This document shows, piece after piece, positions 1-6,415 of a DNA stretch of 12,168 nt; the first letter of the stretch is position 1; each line of letters begins with the position of its first letter. The DNA lies in contig DUJZ01000087.1 in the NCBI GenBank assembly GCA_013329565.1, positions 2,587-14,754 on the forward strand, read 5' to 3'. Origin of the DNA: Methanomassiliicoccales archaeon. GTDB taxonomy: Archaea; Thermoplasmatota; Thermoplasmata; Methanomassiliicoccales; UBA472. The translations under genes and the position numbers were made by a program. Under the pieces are notes generated by a model that saw nothing but the letters and a program-made list of their open reading frames with translations, searched no databases and had not been told where the DNA came from.

Positions 1-148
1 GGGGGACCGAACGGTCCGTGGAACCGTTGTCAACCACCACGACCTCGGTCCCGGGATTCCCCCGCAGGAGCGAATCTACACACTCCAAGGTGTCTTTCGC
101 TCGGTTCCAATTCACCGTTACGGCGAATGGCCTGAGGGCCTGGGACAT
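1..148 (-). CDS. Family 2 glycosyltransferase, N-terminal fragment
   Basis: Only the first 49 codons are present; the gene runs off the left edge. The translation begins [16 protein letters not shown] and reaches [14 protein letters not shown]. The [10 protein letters not shown] segment is the nucleotide-sugar binding signature of GT-A fold family 2 glycosyltransferases, where the Asp and the downstream DxD contact the UDP/GDP sugar and metal. The preceding [14 protein letters not shown] pattern is the usual first beta strand and helix. Such enzymes build surface glycans or N-glycans. The start ATG (148-146) is fixed by an in-frame TAG seven codons upstream and by a TATA element about 26 nt upstream, so the mRNA is probably leaderless. 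It is divergent from the ACT-domain gene. The acceptor and donor sugars cannot be inferred from this fragment. Confidence 0.8.
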   Translation of the reverse strand, partial: MSQALRPFAVTVNWNRAKDTLECVDSLLRGNPGTEVVVVDNGSTDRSVP

Positions 149-170
149 GCCGATACGTATGGGGTCGAGC

Positions 171-178
171 TATAAATC
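171..178 (-). promoter_or_regulatory. TATA box of the glycosyltransferase gene
   Basis: Read on the minus strand this is GATTTATA, close to the archaeal box A consensus. Its centre is about 26 nt from the A of the start ATG at 148, the spacing expected when transcription begins at or next to the start codon. It lies in the 88-bp region shared with the divergent ACT gene. Confidence 0.5.
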
Positions 179-198
179 TAATACTCCGGCCCTTTCTT

Positions 199-212
199 AC
201 AAAGTATTAATT
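199..212 (+). promoter_or_regulatory. BRE and TATA box of the ACT-domain gene
   Basis: The sequence ACAAAGTATTAATT contains a purine-rich BRE-like ACAAAG followed by TATTAATT (205-212). The TATA centre is about 28 nt from the ATG at 237, which predicts a leaderless or near-leaderless transcript. The only Shine-Dalgarno-like run (AAAGAG) directly abuts the ATG and is too close to serve well, which supports leaderless initiation. Confidence 0.45.
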
Positions 213-236
213 GTCCGTACCATCAATTTGAAAGAG

Positions 237-626
237 ATGTCCTACAAGCAGTTCGACGTGTACGTGCAGGATCGCCCAGGGGAGATCTCCCGGGTGGCGG
301 AAGCCCTGGCCCATAACGCCGTGAACATCCGCGGGATAGCCACGGACATCGGCGCGGGAAGGCCGAGGGTGCACATAATCACCGACGACGACAGCAGCGC
401 CCGCAGCGCGTTGAGGTCGGCGCAGATGGAGTACGTGGAGCATGAGGTCATCGTAGTATCCATGGCCGACAAGCCTGGTGAACTGGCCAAGATCACCAAG
501 AAGCTGGCTCGGGGCGGCGTGAACATCAATTCCCTGTTCATGCTGGGCCCCATGACCCCCCTGGAGGAGGTGGCCATGACCGTGGACCGCATGGAAGAGG
601 CCAAGAGGCTGCTTGATTTCTCCTAG
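237..626 (+). CDS. Tandem ACT-domain regulatory protein
   Basis: This 129-aa protein consists of two consecutive ACT domains, about residues 5-68 and 70-129, and has no catalytic domain. Each begins with the ACT beta1-loop-alpha1 signature: VQDRPGEISRVAEALA in the first and MADKPGELAKITKKLA in the second. Each then has a VNI strand (VNIRGIATD, VNINSLFML). The conserved Gly in D-(R/K)-PGE lines the amino-acid binding pocket at the dimer interface in characterised ACT domains. Stand-alone two-ACT proteins are thought to sense amino acids and regulate metabolism by binding partners; no ligand can be assigned here. The start at 237 was preferred over an in-frame ATG at 18 because residues before it show no homology and would cross the glycosyltransferase gene and both promoters. 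The stop overlaps that of the convergent transporter gene. Confidence 0.85.
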   Translation: MSYKQFDVYVQDRPGEISRVAEALAHNAVNIRGIATDIGAGRPRVHIITDDDSSARSALRSAQMEYVEHEVIVVSMADKPGELAKITKKLARGGVNINSLFMLGPMTPLEEVAMTVDRMEEAKRLLDFS

Positions 627-1519
627 GCCCGGCGGCACAACCGGGACCTCTCCACCCCTTTGAGGGAGATCACCACGATAGCCAGCAGGATCAGCGAGCC
701 CCCCATCGCCGTGATCAGGTCCGGCCGCTCCCCGAGCAGCAGGAAGGAGAAGAAAAGCCCGAAGACCATCTCCACCAGCAGTATGATGGAGGTGGTGGTG
801 GCTCCCAGGGACCTGAGGCCGACGTTATAGAGCATGAAGGCCACGGTGGTGCAGAATATGCCGGTGTACAGAGCGAGCGAAATGCCGCCCGCGCCGACGG
901 AATGATCGGCGGTCATGAACAGTCCGATGGGTACGGCGAATACCGCGGTCAGCAGTATCATAGCCGAGGTGAAGTGCACCAGCCCGTAGCCTTTCCTTAG
1001 CTCCTTGGTGGTGAACACGATGTACATGGCCCAGGCCACCCCGGCGGTGAACACCAGCAGATCGCCGATCAGACTTCCACCACCCAGGTTCGATATGTCG
1101 CCCTTGGTGGCTATGAGCACGACACCGCCCATGCCCATGACCAGCCCGATGACCGTCCTCCGGTTCAGATGCTCCTTGAGGATGATCGCTGCCAGCACTG
1201 CCACGATGACCACGTTGATATCGACCAGCAGCACTGTGTTGCTGGCCGTGGTGAGGGTCAGACCGACGTTCTGCATGATCAGGCCTGCCGCGTTGAGGAA
1301 CGCGATGCCCCACACGGCCTTGCGCTTGAAAATGGAATAATCGAACCTGCAGAGGAAGAATACCGGCAGTATTGAAACGGCCGATACCAGGGACCGCAAC
1401 GCCGAGAACAGGAACGGGTCGGTCCCCTCCACGGCCAGCTTTCCGGCCACGAACGAGGTCCCCCATATCATTCCTGCCAGCAGCAGCAGGGCTTGGGTTC
1501 GGCGGGGTGCCTCGGCCAT
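623..1519 (-). CDS. EamA/DMT-family transporter
   Basis: This 298-aa integral membrane protein has about ten hydrophobic helices in two five-helix halves, the internal duplication typical of the drug/metabolite transporter superfamily. The first half opens LLLLAGMIWGTSFVAGKLA, matching the EamA start (small-residue-rich helix with W-G-x-x-F). It ends near ILKEHLNRRTVIGLVMGMGGV, the conserved E plus helix-5 motif. The second half repeats this, with GDLLVFTAGVAWAMYIV opening and LLGERPDLITAMGGSLIL closing (the E-R-P signature). The C-terminus is basic (SLKGVERSRLCRR), consistent with a cytoplasmic end. Members export amino acids, nucleotides or other metabolites; the substrate is not predictable. 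The start ATG has a TATA box about 26 nt upstream, so it is probably transcribed separately from the upstream pyrophosphorylase gene. Confidence 0.88.
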   Translation of the reverse strand: MAEAPRRTQALLLLAGMIWGTSFVAGKLAVEGTDPFLFSALRSLVSAVSILPVFFLCRFDYSIFKRKAVWGIAFLNAAGLIMQNVGLTLTTASNTVLLVDINVVIVAVLAAIILKEHLNRRTVIGLVMGMGGVVLIATKGDISNLGGGSLIGDLLVFTAGVAWAMYIVFTTKELRKGYGLVHFTSAMILLTAVFAVPIGLFMTADHSVGAGGISLALYTGIFCTTVAFMLYNVGLRSLGATTTSIILLVEMVFGLFFSFLLLGERPDLITAMGGSLILLAIVVISLKGVERSRLCRRA

Positions 1520-1540
1520 GTTCGCCCTCTATCCCGTCCG

Positions 1541-1550
1541 AATATTTATC
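1541..1550 (-). promoter_or_regulatory. TATA box of the EamA transporter gene
   Basis: Minus-strand GATAAATATT lies directly after the stop codon of the upstream pyrophosphorylase gene. It is centred about 26 nt from the transporter ATG at 1519. The position implies an independent, leaderless transcript rather than simple read-through from the DUF89 operon. Confidence 0.55.
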
Positions 1551-2585
1551 TCAGATGGAGGACCCGGCCTCCACGTTCGTTCCTGCCAGTACCGTTCGCG
1601 GGAGGACCGATGCGCCGTCGCCCAGAACGCATTCGCGCAGCGACGCCCCGTCCCCGATGCGGCAGTTCTCACCGATGACGCAACCGTGGAGCATGGCGCC
1701 CTTCCCTACCACCACCCTGTCCAGGAGCAGGCTCGCCTCGACCGTCCCTTCCAGAATGCAGCCGCGGCCCACGGCGCTGTCCCTGACCGTGGCCGCCGAA
1801 GCGGTCACGCCCTGCCCGAAGTAGCAGTTTCCGGACGCCTTCGCTCCGGCCGGAGCATCGGTAGAGGGGCGGCGGGCGGCCATGTCCATGTTCGCCAGAT
1901 ACAGGTCGGAGGGCCTTCCGATGTCCTTCCAGTAGCCTTTCAGAGGGGTGGCGTACAATCCCCGTCCCTTCTCCAGCATGTCCATGTAGAGGTTCCTGGA
2001 AAAGTCGTACTTGGTCGCCGGAGGGACCATCCTGAGCACTTCCGGTTCCAAGACGTACGTGCCGGCGTTGATCACCCGGGAGAACACCTCCTCGGTGCGC
2101 GGCTTCTCCTTGAACCGCTCGATCCTCCCCTCCGGGGAGACGCCGACGATGCCGAACTGCTCCGGACGCTCCACCTCGGTAAGCCCCATGGTGGCCTCCG
2201 CACCCTTCCGGATGTGGAAATCGATCAGGTCGCCAAGGTCGGCGTCCGTGAGCGTGTCCCCGCTTCCGACGACGAACGTTGCGTCCAGACGGCCTTCCAG
2301 CAGCTTGACCGCTCCGGCGGTGCCCATCGGTTCCTTTTCGAACGCCATCTCGATGTCCACGCCGAAACGGCCGCCTCCCCCTAGCGCCTTTCGGATGTCC
2401 TCGGAGCGATAGCCGCAGGCCAGGAACACCTGTTCGATGCCCGCCTCGGCCAGAGAACGGATGACGTACTCCACGCAGGGGACGCCGAGCACCGGCAGCA
2501 GCGGCTTCGGCCGGGTGGTGGTCAGCGGTCGCAGTCGGGTGCCTTCACCTCCGGCCAGTATCACCGCCTGCTTCACCCTGGACAT
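1551..2585 (-). CDS. NDP-sugar pyrophosphorylase (mannose-1-phosphate guanylyltransferase-like)
   Basis: This 344-aa enzyme makes an NDP-sugar plus pyrophosphate from an NTP and a sugar 1-phosphate. The N-terminal Rossmann-like domain (residues 1-235) carries the signature LAGGEGTRLRPLT at 10-22 and the TRPKPLLPV loop with the catalytic-type Lys near 26. It also has GSGDTLTD for metal binding, FKEKP, INAGTYVLEP, and KGYWKDIGRP at the domain end. The C-terminal region (about 253-344) has spaced hexapeptide-like repeats (VRDSAVGRGC, VVGKGAMLHGCVIGENCRIG, CVLGDGASV), forming a left-handed beta helix. The layout resembles archaeal GDP-mannose pyrophosphorylases and glucose-1-phosphate thymidylyl/uridylyltransferases; base and sugar specificity are uncertain. 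ATG 2585 was chosen over GTG 2594 because GAGGTG lies 6 nt upstream of it. It starts one nucleotide after the DUF89 stop codon, so translation is probably coupled. Confidence 0.88.
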   Translation of the reverse strand: MSRVKQAVILAGGEGTRLRPLTTTRPKPLLPVLGVPCVEYVIRSLAEAGIEQVFLACGYRSEDIRKALGGGGRFGVDIEMAFEKEPMGTAGAVKLLEGRLDATFVVGSGDTLTDADLGDLIDFHIRKGAEATMGLTEVERPEQFGIVGVSPEGRIERFKEKPRTEEVFSRVINAGTYVLEPEVLRMVPPATKYDFSRNLYMDMLEKGRGLYATPLKGYWKDIGRPSDLYLANMDMAARRPSTDAPAGAKASGNCYFGQGVTASAATVRDSAVGRGCILEGTVEASLLLDRVVVGKGAMLHGCVIGENCRIGDGASLRECVLGDGASVLPRTVLAGTNVEAGSSI

Positions 2586-2586
2586 C

Positions 2587-3459
2587 TCAGGCACCTCGCT
2601 CGAAGACCCTGATAACGTTGCGGTCCTTCTTCGCTCCGATGGCCCTGGCGACCGGCTGGCACTTGCTGCGCAGGAGGTGGGCTATCGGCCTGACGTCGGT
2701 CCCGGAGAGGGCCTCGAAATTGGCCATGCCCTTGGCGATGACCAGGTCGGCCCTGGTGAAGGCGGCCTTGAGATCGTCGGGAGCGCGGCCCAGGTCCAGT
2801 CCGACGGCGAACACCCCGGTGGTCAGACGTTCGTCCAGCAACTTGTCCACGCCGCTGGTGCGCAGGTCCTCCCATGTAGCGTCAGAAATGATCGGCTCCC
2901 CTTTCACCACCCCGGTGACCCTGAGGCCCATGGCCTTGAGCTCCCGGAGCAGCGGGAGGTCCAGGACGATCTCGCCGCAGTTGTCGAAGAGGTACAGCAC
3001 CTCCTTGGCGTTCTTGAGCGATCCCCGCAGCATCTCCATGTCGTTGGGCTCGGGCTCCTCGGCGACGAGCTCATCGAACAGGTCCCTCAGCTCCTCCGGA
3101 TGTTCGTAACCTCCGATGCCGAAGTCCATGACGTTGCCGGCTATGGCCACCAGGCAGGCCGCCTTCAGGCGGTCGTTGGAGCTGTCGACCAGCTCTTCCG
3201 CCCTGGGAAGCAGGGAGAAGGCAACCCGGTTCGATTCCTCCTTCAGGGCAGCATAGGGATCGTCAACGTCCAGCAGGTCATAGCATAGCCGGTGCACCTT
3301 GGTGGCCAGAGCCGCCGAGTTCACGCCCGGCCTCCATTCCTCCGCCACCAGGCGCAGGCAGGACGATATGACCTCCTCCTCCCTGGATGGGTCGACCAGC
3401 CTGGTCTGGAACAGTATGCGGCGCAGGAGGCAGGGAGCGCACTCGGCGGAGAAATCCAT
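2587..3459 (-). CDS. DUF89 / AF1104-type metal-dependent phosphatase
   Basis: This 290-aa protein is of normal length for the archaeal DUF89 (ARMT1-like) family. It starts MDFSAECAPCLLRRILFQ, where C7 and C10 form the CxxCLLR motif typical of the AF1104 subgroup. It contains the family's metal and phosphate motifs: FDNCGEIVLD (D159, N160, E163) and ADLVIAKGMANFEAL (K243-E249). LLRSKCQPVARAIG follows near the C-terminus. Family members are Mn/Ni/Co-dependent phosphatases proposed to remove harmful phosphorylated metabolites (metabolite damage control). The substrate here is unknown. The start at 3459 places the CxxC motif at the N-terminus and has a TATA box 27 nt upstream. It is the first gene of a two-gene unit with the sugar-nucleotide pyrophosphorylase, suggesting a link to sugar-phosphate metabolism. 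Confidence 0.87.
   Translation of the reverse strand: MDFSAECAPCLLRRILFQTRLVDPSREEEVISSCLRLVAEEWRPGVNSAALATKVHRLCYDLLDVDDPYAALKEESNRVAFSLLPRAEELVDSSNDRLKAACLVAIAGNVMDFGIGGYEHPEELRDLFDELVAEEPEPNDMEMLRGSLKNAKEVLYLFDNCGEIVLDLPLLRELKAMGLRVTGVVKGEPIISDATWEDLRTSGVDKLLDERLTTGVFAVGLDLGRAPDDLKAAFTRADLVIAKGMANFEALSGTDVRPIAHLLRSKCQPVARAIGAKKDRNVIRVFERGA
2592..2597 (-). promoter_or_regulatory. Shine-Dalgarno of the pyrophosphorylase gene
   Basis: Minus-strand GAGGTG lies inside the last codons of the DUF89 gene, six nucleotides before ATG 2585. It fits the archaeal anti-SD and decides the start in favour of ATG 2585; the upstream GTG (2594) is itself part of this motif. Confidence 0.55.
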
Positions 3460-3481
3460 GAGCGGGGGAAGTGAGGGTGCG

Positions 3482-3496
3482 CTATTATTCCTTTCG
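3482..3496 (-). promoter_or_regulatory. BRE and TATA box of the DUF89 operon
   Basis: On the minus strand the sequence reads CGAAAGGAATAATAG: a BRE-like CGAAAG followed by GAATAATAG. The A/T core is centred about 27 nt from ATG 3459, which predicts a leaderless mRNA for the DUF89-pyrophosphorylase operon. Confidence 0.55.
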
Positions 3497-3506
3497 TCGG
3501 CCTGAT

Positions 3507-3520
3507 GCAAACTTAATATC
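3507..3520 (+). promoter_or_regulatory. BRE and TATA box of the cdc48 gene
   Basis: The sequence GCAAACTTAATATC combines a BRE-like GCAAAC with TTAATATC (3513-3520). A start site about 25 nt downstream would fall near 3541, giving a leader of only a few nucleotides before ATG 3548. It sits back-to-back with the DUF89 promoter in an 88-bp divergent region. Confidence 0.5.
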
Positions 3521-3547
3521 CAGAGAACAGATTCGACCTTGATACTT

Positions 3548-5755
3548 ATGGCAGAGTCAGTTCTTCTCCGCGTGGCAAAGGCCCAATCTCAGACAGAGGT
3601 GGGGCTAGGCCGGGCCAGGCTCGATATGAAGACCCGCAAGGAGCTGGGGGTCGATGCAGGCCAGATCGTCGAGATCACTGGAAAGAAGATGACCGTGGCC
3701 AGGGTCTTCCGGGCCCAGCAGGAGGATGAGGGCAAGGACATCATACGCATAGACGGCGTCCTACGCTCCAACGCCGGGGTATCCATAGGTGAAAGGGTCA
3801 CCGTGGCCAGGGCGGACCCCCAGCTGGCCAGCAAGGTCGTCCTGGCGCCAGCGATATCCCAGAAGAAGCGGGTGAACAGCGTCAGCTTCGGCGCGGGAAC
3901 GGACGAGCTGGTGCGCAAAGGCTTGCTCGGACGGCCCCTGGTCAAGGGTGACGAGATCATGATCCCCAACATGGCCTGGGGCATGAGCCCGGCCCCCTAC
4001 ATGGTGGCCTCGACCGTCCCGAGCGGGGTGGTGACGGTCGCCGAGCACACCGAGATGGTAGTGAAGTCGGAGGCCTCCGAGGAGAAGGATAATTTCGTAC
4101 CATCCATCACCTACGACGACATAGGCGGTCTGGACGAGGTGTTGCAGCGCATCCGGGAGATGATCGAGCTGCCCCTGAAGCACCCGGAGCTTTTCGATCG
4201 ATTGGGCATAGACGCCCCCAAGGGCGTGCTGCTGTACGGCCCGCCCGGAACCGGGAAGACGCTGCTGGCCAAAGCGGTCGCCAACGAATCCGGAGCTTCG
4301 TTCTACTCCATCCTGGGACCGGAGATCATGTCCAAGTGGTACGGGGGCAGCGAGGAGAACCTGCGGGAGAAGTTCGAGGAGGCGTCCAAGAACGCCCCTT
4401 CCATCATATTCATAGACGAGATAGATTCCATCGCCCCCAAGAGGGACGATTCCATCCACGAGGCGGAGCGCCGGGTGGTGGCCCAGCTCCTGACGCTCAT
4501 GGACGGCATGGCTGACCGCGGACAGGTGATCGTCATCGGCGCCACCAACCGCCAGGATGCGCTGGACCCGGCACTTCGCCGGCCTGGCCGTTTCGACCGG
4601 GAGATAGAGGTCGGGGTGCCGTCCTTCCAGGGGAGGAAGGAGATACTGCAGATCCACACCCGCGGCATGCCATTGGATGAGAGCGTAAGCTTGGACCAGT
4701 ACGCCCACGTGACCCACGGCTTCGCCGGGGCCGACCTTTCCGCCTTGGCGCGCGAGGCGGCCATGAAGTGCCTGGGAAGGTTCGTCCCCAACATGGACCT
4801 GGACAGCGCCATTCCCCAGGACATCCTCTCCCAGATGAAGGTGACCGCGGAGGACTTCGACGCCGCGCTCAAGGAGATCGAGCCGTCGGCCATGCGAGAG
4901 GTGATGGTCGAGGTGCCTAACATCGGCTGGAGCGACGTAGGCGGCCTGGAAGAGGTCAAGAGGCAGCTCAAGGAGGTGGTGGAGATGCCTTTGGACAACC
5001 CCGACGCCTTCAAGCGCATGGGCATAAGGCCGTCCCAGGGCGTCCTGCTCTATGGACCGCCTGGAACTGGGAAGACGTTGCTGGCCAAGGCGGTAGCGAA
5101 CGAATCCAACGCCAACTTCATCAGCATCAAGGGACCGGAGATAATGTCCAAATGGTACGGGGAGAGCGAGAAGGCCGTGCGGGAGATATTCAAGAAGGCG
5201 AAGCAGGTGGCCCCGTCCATAGTATTCCTGGACGAGATCGACGCCATCGCCCCGCGCCGCGGGGTGTACGAGGGTTCGAAGGGATACGACACCCTGGTCA
5301 ACCAGCTGCTGACGTCGCTCGATGGCCTCACGGCCAGGGAGGGCGTGACGGTCATCGCCGCCACCAATCGCCCGGACATCATCGATCCGGCCCTCCTGCG
5401 CCCGGGTCGTTTCGACCGGCTGATGTTCGTCCCGGTCCCTGATCCCCCGGCCCGCAGGGCCATCCTGCAGGTGCATACCAGGGTCATGCCGTTGAAGGAG
5501 GTCAACGTGGAGGACCTGGTCTCCAGGACCGAGGGATTCGTCGGCGCGGACCTGGAGAACCTATGCCGGGAGGCGGCCATGGCCGCCCTGCGGGAAGATA
5601 AGGACATCCCGGCGGTGGAGATGAGGCACTTCGAGGCGGCCTTCAAGAACGTCCGGCCTTCGGTGGACAAGGAGTCCGCCAAGACCTACGACATGCTGAG
5701 CAAGAACCTTCACAAGGCCCGGGGCGGGATCGACGACCTGGGCATATTCAGGTAG
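3548..5755 (+). CDS. cdc48: Cdc48/VAT-type AAA+ ATPase
   Basis: This 735-aa hexameric double-ring unfoldase is the archaeal orthologue of p97/Cdc48 and extracts and unfolds substrates for degradation. Residues 1-185 form the N-terminal substrate/cofactor domain (double-psi barrel plus four-stranded barrel). D1 starts near 187 (TYDDIGGL), with Walker A GPPGTGKT at 231-238 and Walker B IIFIDE at 286-291. It has sensor GATNR and arginine-finger RRPGRFDRE. D2 starts near 457 (IGWSDVGGLEEV), with Walker A 503-510, Walker B IVFLDE 558-563, sensor AATNRPD and LRPGRFDR. Both Walker B motifs keep the catalytic Glu, so both rings should hydrolyse ATP. Both pore loops read KWYG. The C-terminus ends I-F-R, a relaxed hydrophobic-aromatic-X proteasome-docking tail. 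ATG 3548 is preferred to an upstream TTG (3539) because MAESVLLRV begins the conserved N-domain. The next gene follows after 8 bp. Confidence 0.97.
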   Translation: MAESVLLRVAKAQSQTEVGLGRARLDMKTRKELGVDAGQIVEITGKKMTVARVFRAQQEDEGKDIIRIDGVLRSNAGVSIGERVTVARADPQLASKVVLAPAISQKKRVNSVSFGAGTDELVRKGLLGRPLVKGDEIMIPNMAWGMSPAPYMVASTVPSGVVTVAEHTEMVVKSEASEEKDNFVPSITYDDIGGLDEVLQRIREMIELPLKHPELFDRLGIDAPKGVLLYGPPGTGKTLLAKAVANESGASFYSILGPEIMSKWYGGSEENLREKFEEASKNAPSIIFIDEIDSIAPKRDDSIHEAERRVVAQLLTLMDGMADRGQVIVIGATNRQDALDPALRRPGRFDREIEVGVPSFQGRKEILQIHTRGMPLDESVSLDQYAHVTHGFAGADLSALAREAAMKCLGRFVPNMDLDSAIPQDILSQMKVTAEDFDAALKEIEPSAMREVMVEVPNIGWSDVGGLEEVKRQLKEVVEMPLDNPDAFKRMGIRPSQGVLLYGPPGTGKTLLAKAVANESNANFISIKGPEIMSKWYGESEKAVREIFKKAKQVAPSIVFLDEIDAIAPRRGVYEGSKGYDTLVNQLLTSLDGLTAREGVTVIAATNRPDIIDPALLRPGRFDRLMFVPVPDPPARRAILQVHTRVMPLKEVNVEDLVSRTEGFVGADLENLCREAAMAALREDKDIPAVEMRHFEAAFKNVRPSVDKESAKTYDMLSKNLHKARGGIDDLGIFR

Positions 5756-5763
5756 GTGCGAGA

Positions 5764-6330
5764 ATGGTCAAAGTGTTGAAGCCCAAGGGACAGGTCAAGA
5801 ATGTGGAAGGAAGGAAGATCGTGCCGGCCGAGGCCCGCGTGAAGAAGGCCATCCGCTTCGATCAGCGGGAGGAGAGCCTGCGCACCCTCTCCCAGTTCTT
5901 CCTGGGGGAGATGGACCTCAAGATGCGGATGAGGCAGATGAGCATCAGCTCTGGCAAGGAGCCGCAGGAGTGGGTGGCCGCCCTGGAGATACTCAAGGAC
6001 AACATCATCAAGACCGAGCATCCGGACCTCAAGCTGAAGATGTACCAGGGAATGGTGGACCTGCTGGCCAAGGTCGGTCAGAAGGAGGACCTGTTCACCA
6101 TACAGCAGATCATCGCCCGCTACAACCTGAAGTCGTTCAAGGACATCGGGTTCGAGAAGGTGGAGATAGAGGTCGCCAGGGACGCCTGTCCGGTGTGCCG
6201 GAAGATGGCCGGGAAGAAGTACAGCATCGAGGAGGCCATGGAGACCATGCCCATCCCCTGCCACGATTGCGGCACCGAGGTGGACGCGGTGAAGGGGTAC
6301 TGCAGATGCCGCTACTTCGCGGTTTTCTGA
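5764..6330 (+). CDS. Conserved Cys-rich protein co-transcribed with cdc48; function unknown
   Basis: This 188-aa protein is soluble, with no signal peptide or membrane helix. Residues 1-30 are basic (MVKVLKPKGQVKNVEGRK). Residues 30-130 are predicted mostly helical and charged. The C-terminal 50 residues hold C142-x2-C145, then P-I-P-C166-H167-D-C169, then C180-R-C182-R. This can bind one or two zinc ions. The arrangement CPVCRKMAGKKYSIEEA ... P-x-P-C-H ... YCRCRYFAV resembles the C-terminal signature of phage Mu gpF-like head-morphogenesis domains (C-x2-C-x3-dG-x-x-[FY] ... P-x-H-x-x-CRC). The resemblance is by eye only. The gene starts 8 bp after the cdc48 stop with GGTG 5 nt upstream of its ATG, so it is probably translated from the same mRNA. 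A role with Cdc48 is a context inference; I do not recognise a described function. Confidence 0.8.
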   Translation: MVKVLKPKGQVKNVEGRKIVPAEARVKKAIRFDQREESLRTLSQFFLGEMDLKMRMRQMSISSGKEPQEWVAALEILKDNIIKTEHPDLKLKMYQGMVDLLAKVGQKEDLFTIQQIIARYNLKSFKDIGFEKVEIEVARDACPVCRKMAGKKYSIEEAMETMPIPCHDCGTEVDAVKGYCRCRYFAVF

Positions 6331-6349
6331 GGTGTCCAGACTAGCATCC

Positions 6350-6365
6350 TATAAATCTATAAATA
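6350..6365 (+). promoter_or_regulatory. Tandem TATA element of the PRC-barrel gene
   Basis: Two adjacent 8-bp units, TATAAATC (6350-6357) and TATAAATA (6358-6365), lie between the upstream stop and the PRC-barrel gene. From the second unit, initiation would fall near 6388, leaving a leader of about 28 nt that includes a Shine-Dalgarno sequence. This contrasts with the leaderless spacing at other promoters in the window. Confidence 0.6.
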
Positions 6366-6404
6366 GGCTCAATCTCATGCGATAGTCAATCGGACCATCT
6401 GTTT

Positions 6405-6410
6405 GGGGTG
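6405..6410 (+). promoter_or_regulatory. Shine-Dalgarno of the PRC-barrel gene
   Basis: GGGGTG ends 5 nt before ATG 6416. Together with the distance to the tandem TATA element it indicates a leadered transcript. Confidence 0.5.
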
Positions 6411-6415
6411 CGCAA

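Noticed and set aside
18..236. In-frame N-terminal extension of the ACT protein from ATG 18
   Set aside because: The extension has no recognisable domain, overlaps the glycosyltransferase coding region on the other strand, and crosses both divergent promoters.
1518..2384. 288-codon plus-strand frame opposite the pyrophosphorylase gene
   Set aside because: The opposite strand encodes a clear nucleotidyltransferase with all motifs; the plus-strand translation shows no family pattern.
3761..5476. 571-codon open frame antisense to cdc48
   Set aside because: It mirrors the strongly conserved cdc48 frame in GC-rich DNA, has a low-complexity His/Gly/Leu/Arg-rich translation, and lacks its own start signals.
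5764..6330. Prophage remnant suggested by the Mu gpF-like motif
   Set aside because: No other phage gene, integrase, repeat or composition shift nearby; the gene is tightly coupled to cdc48.
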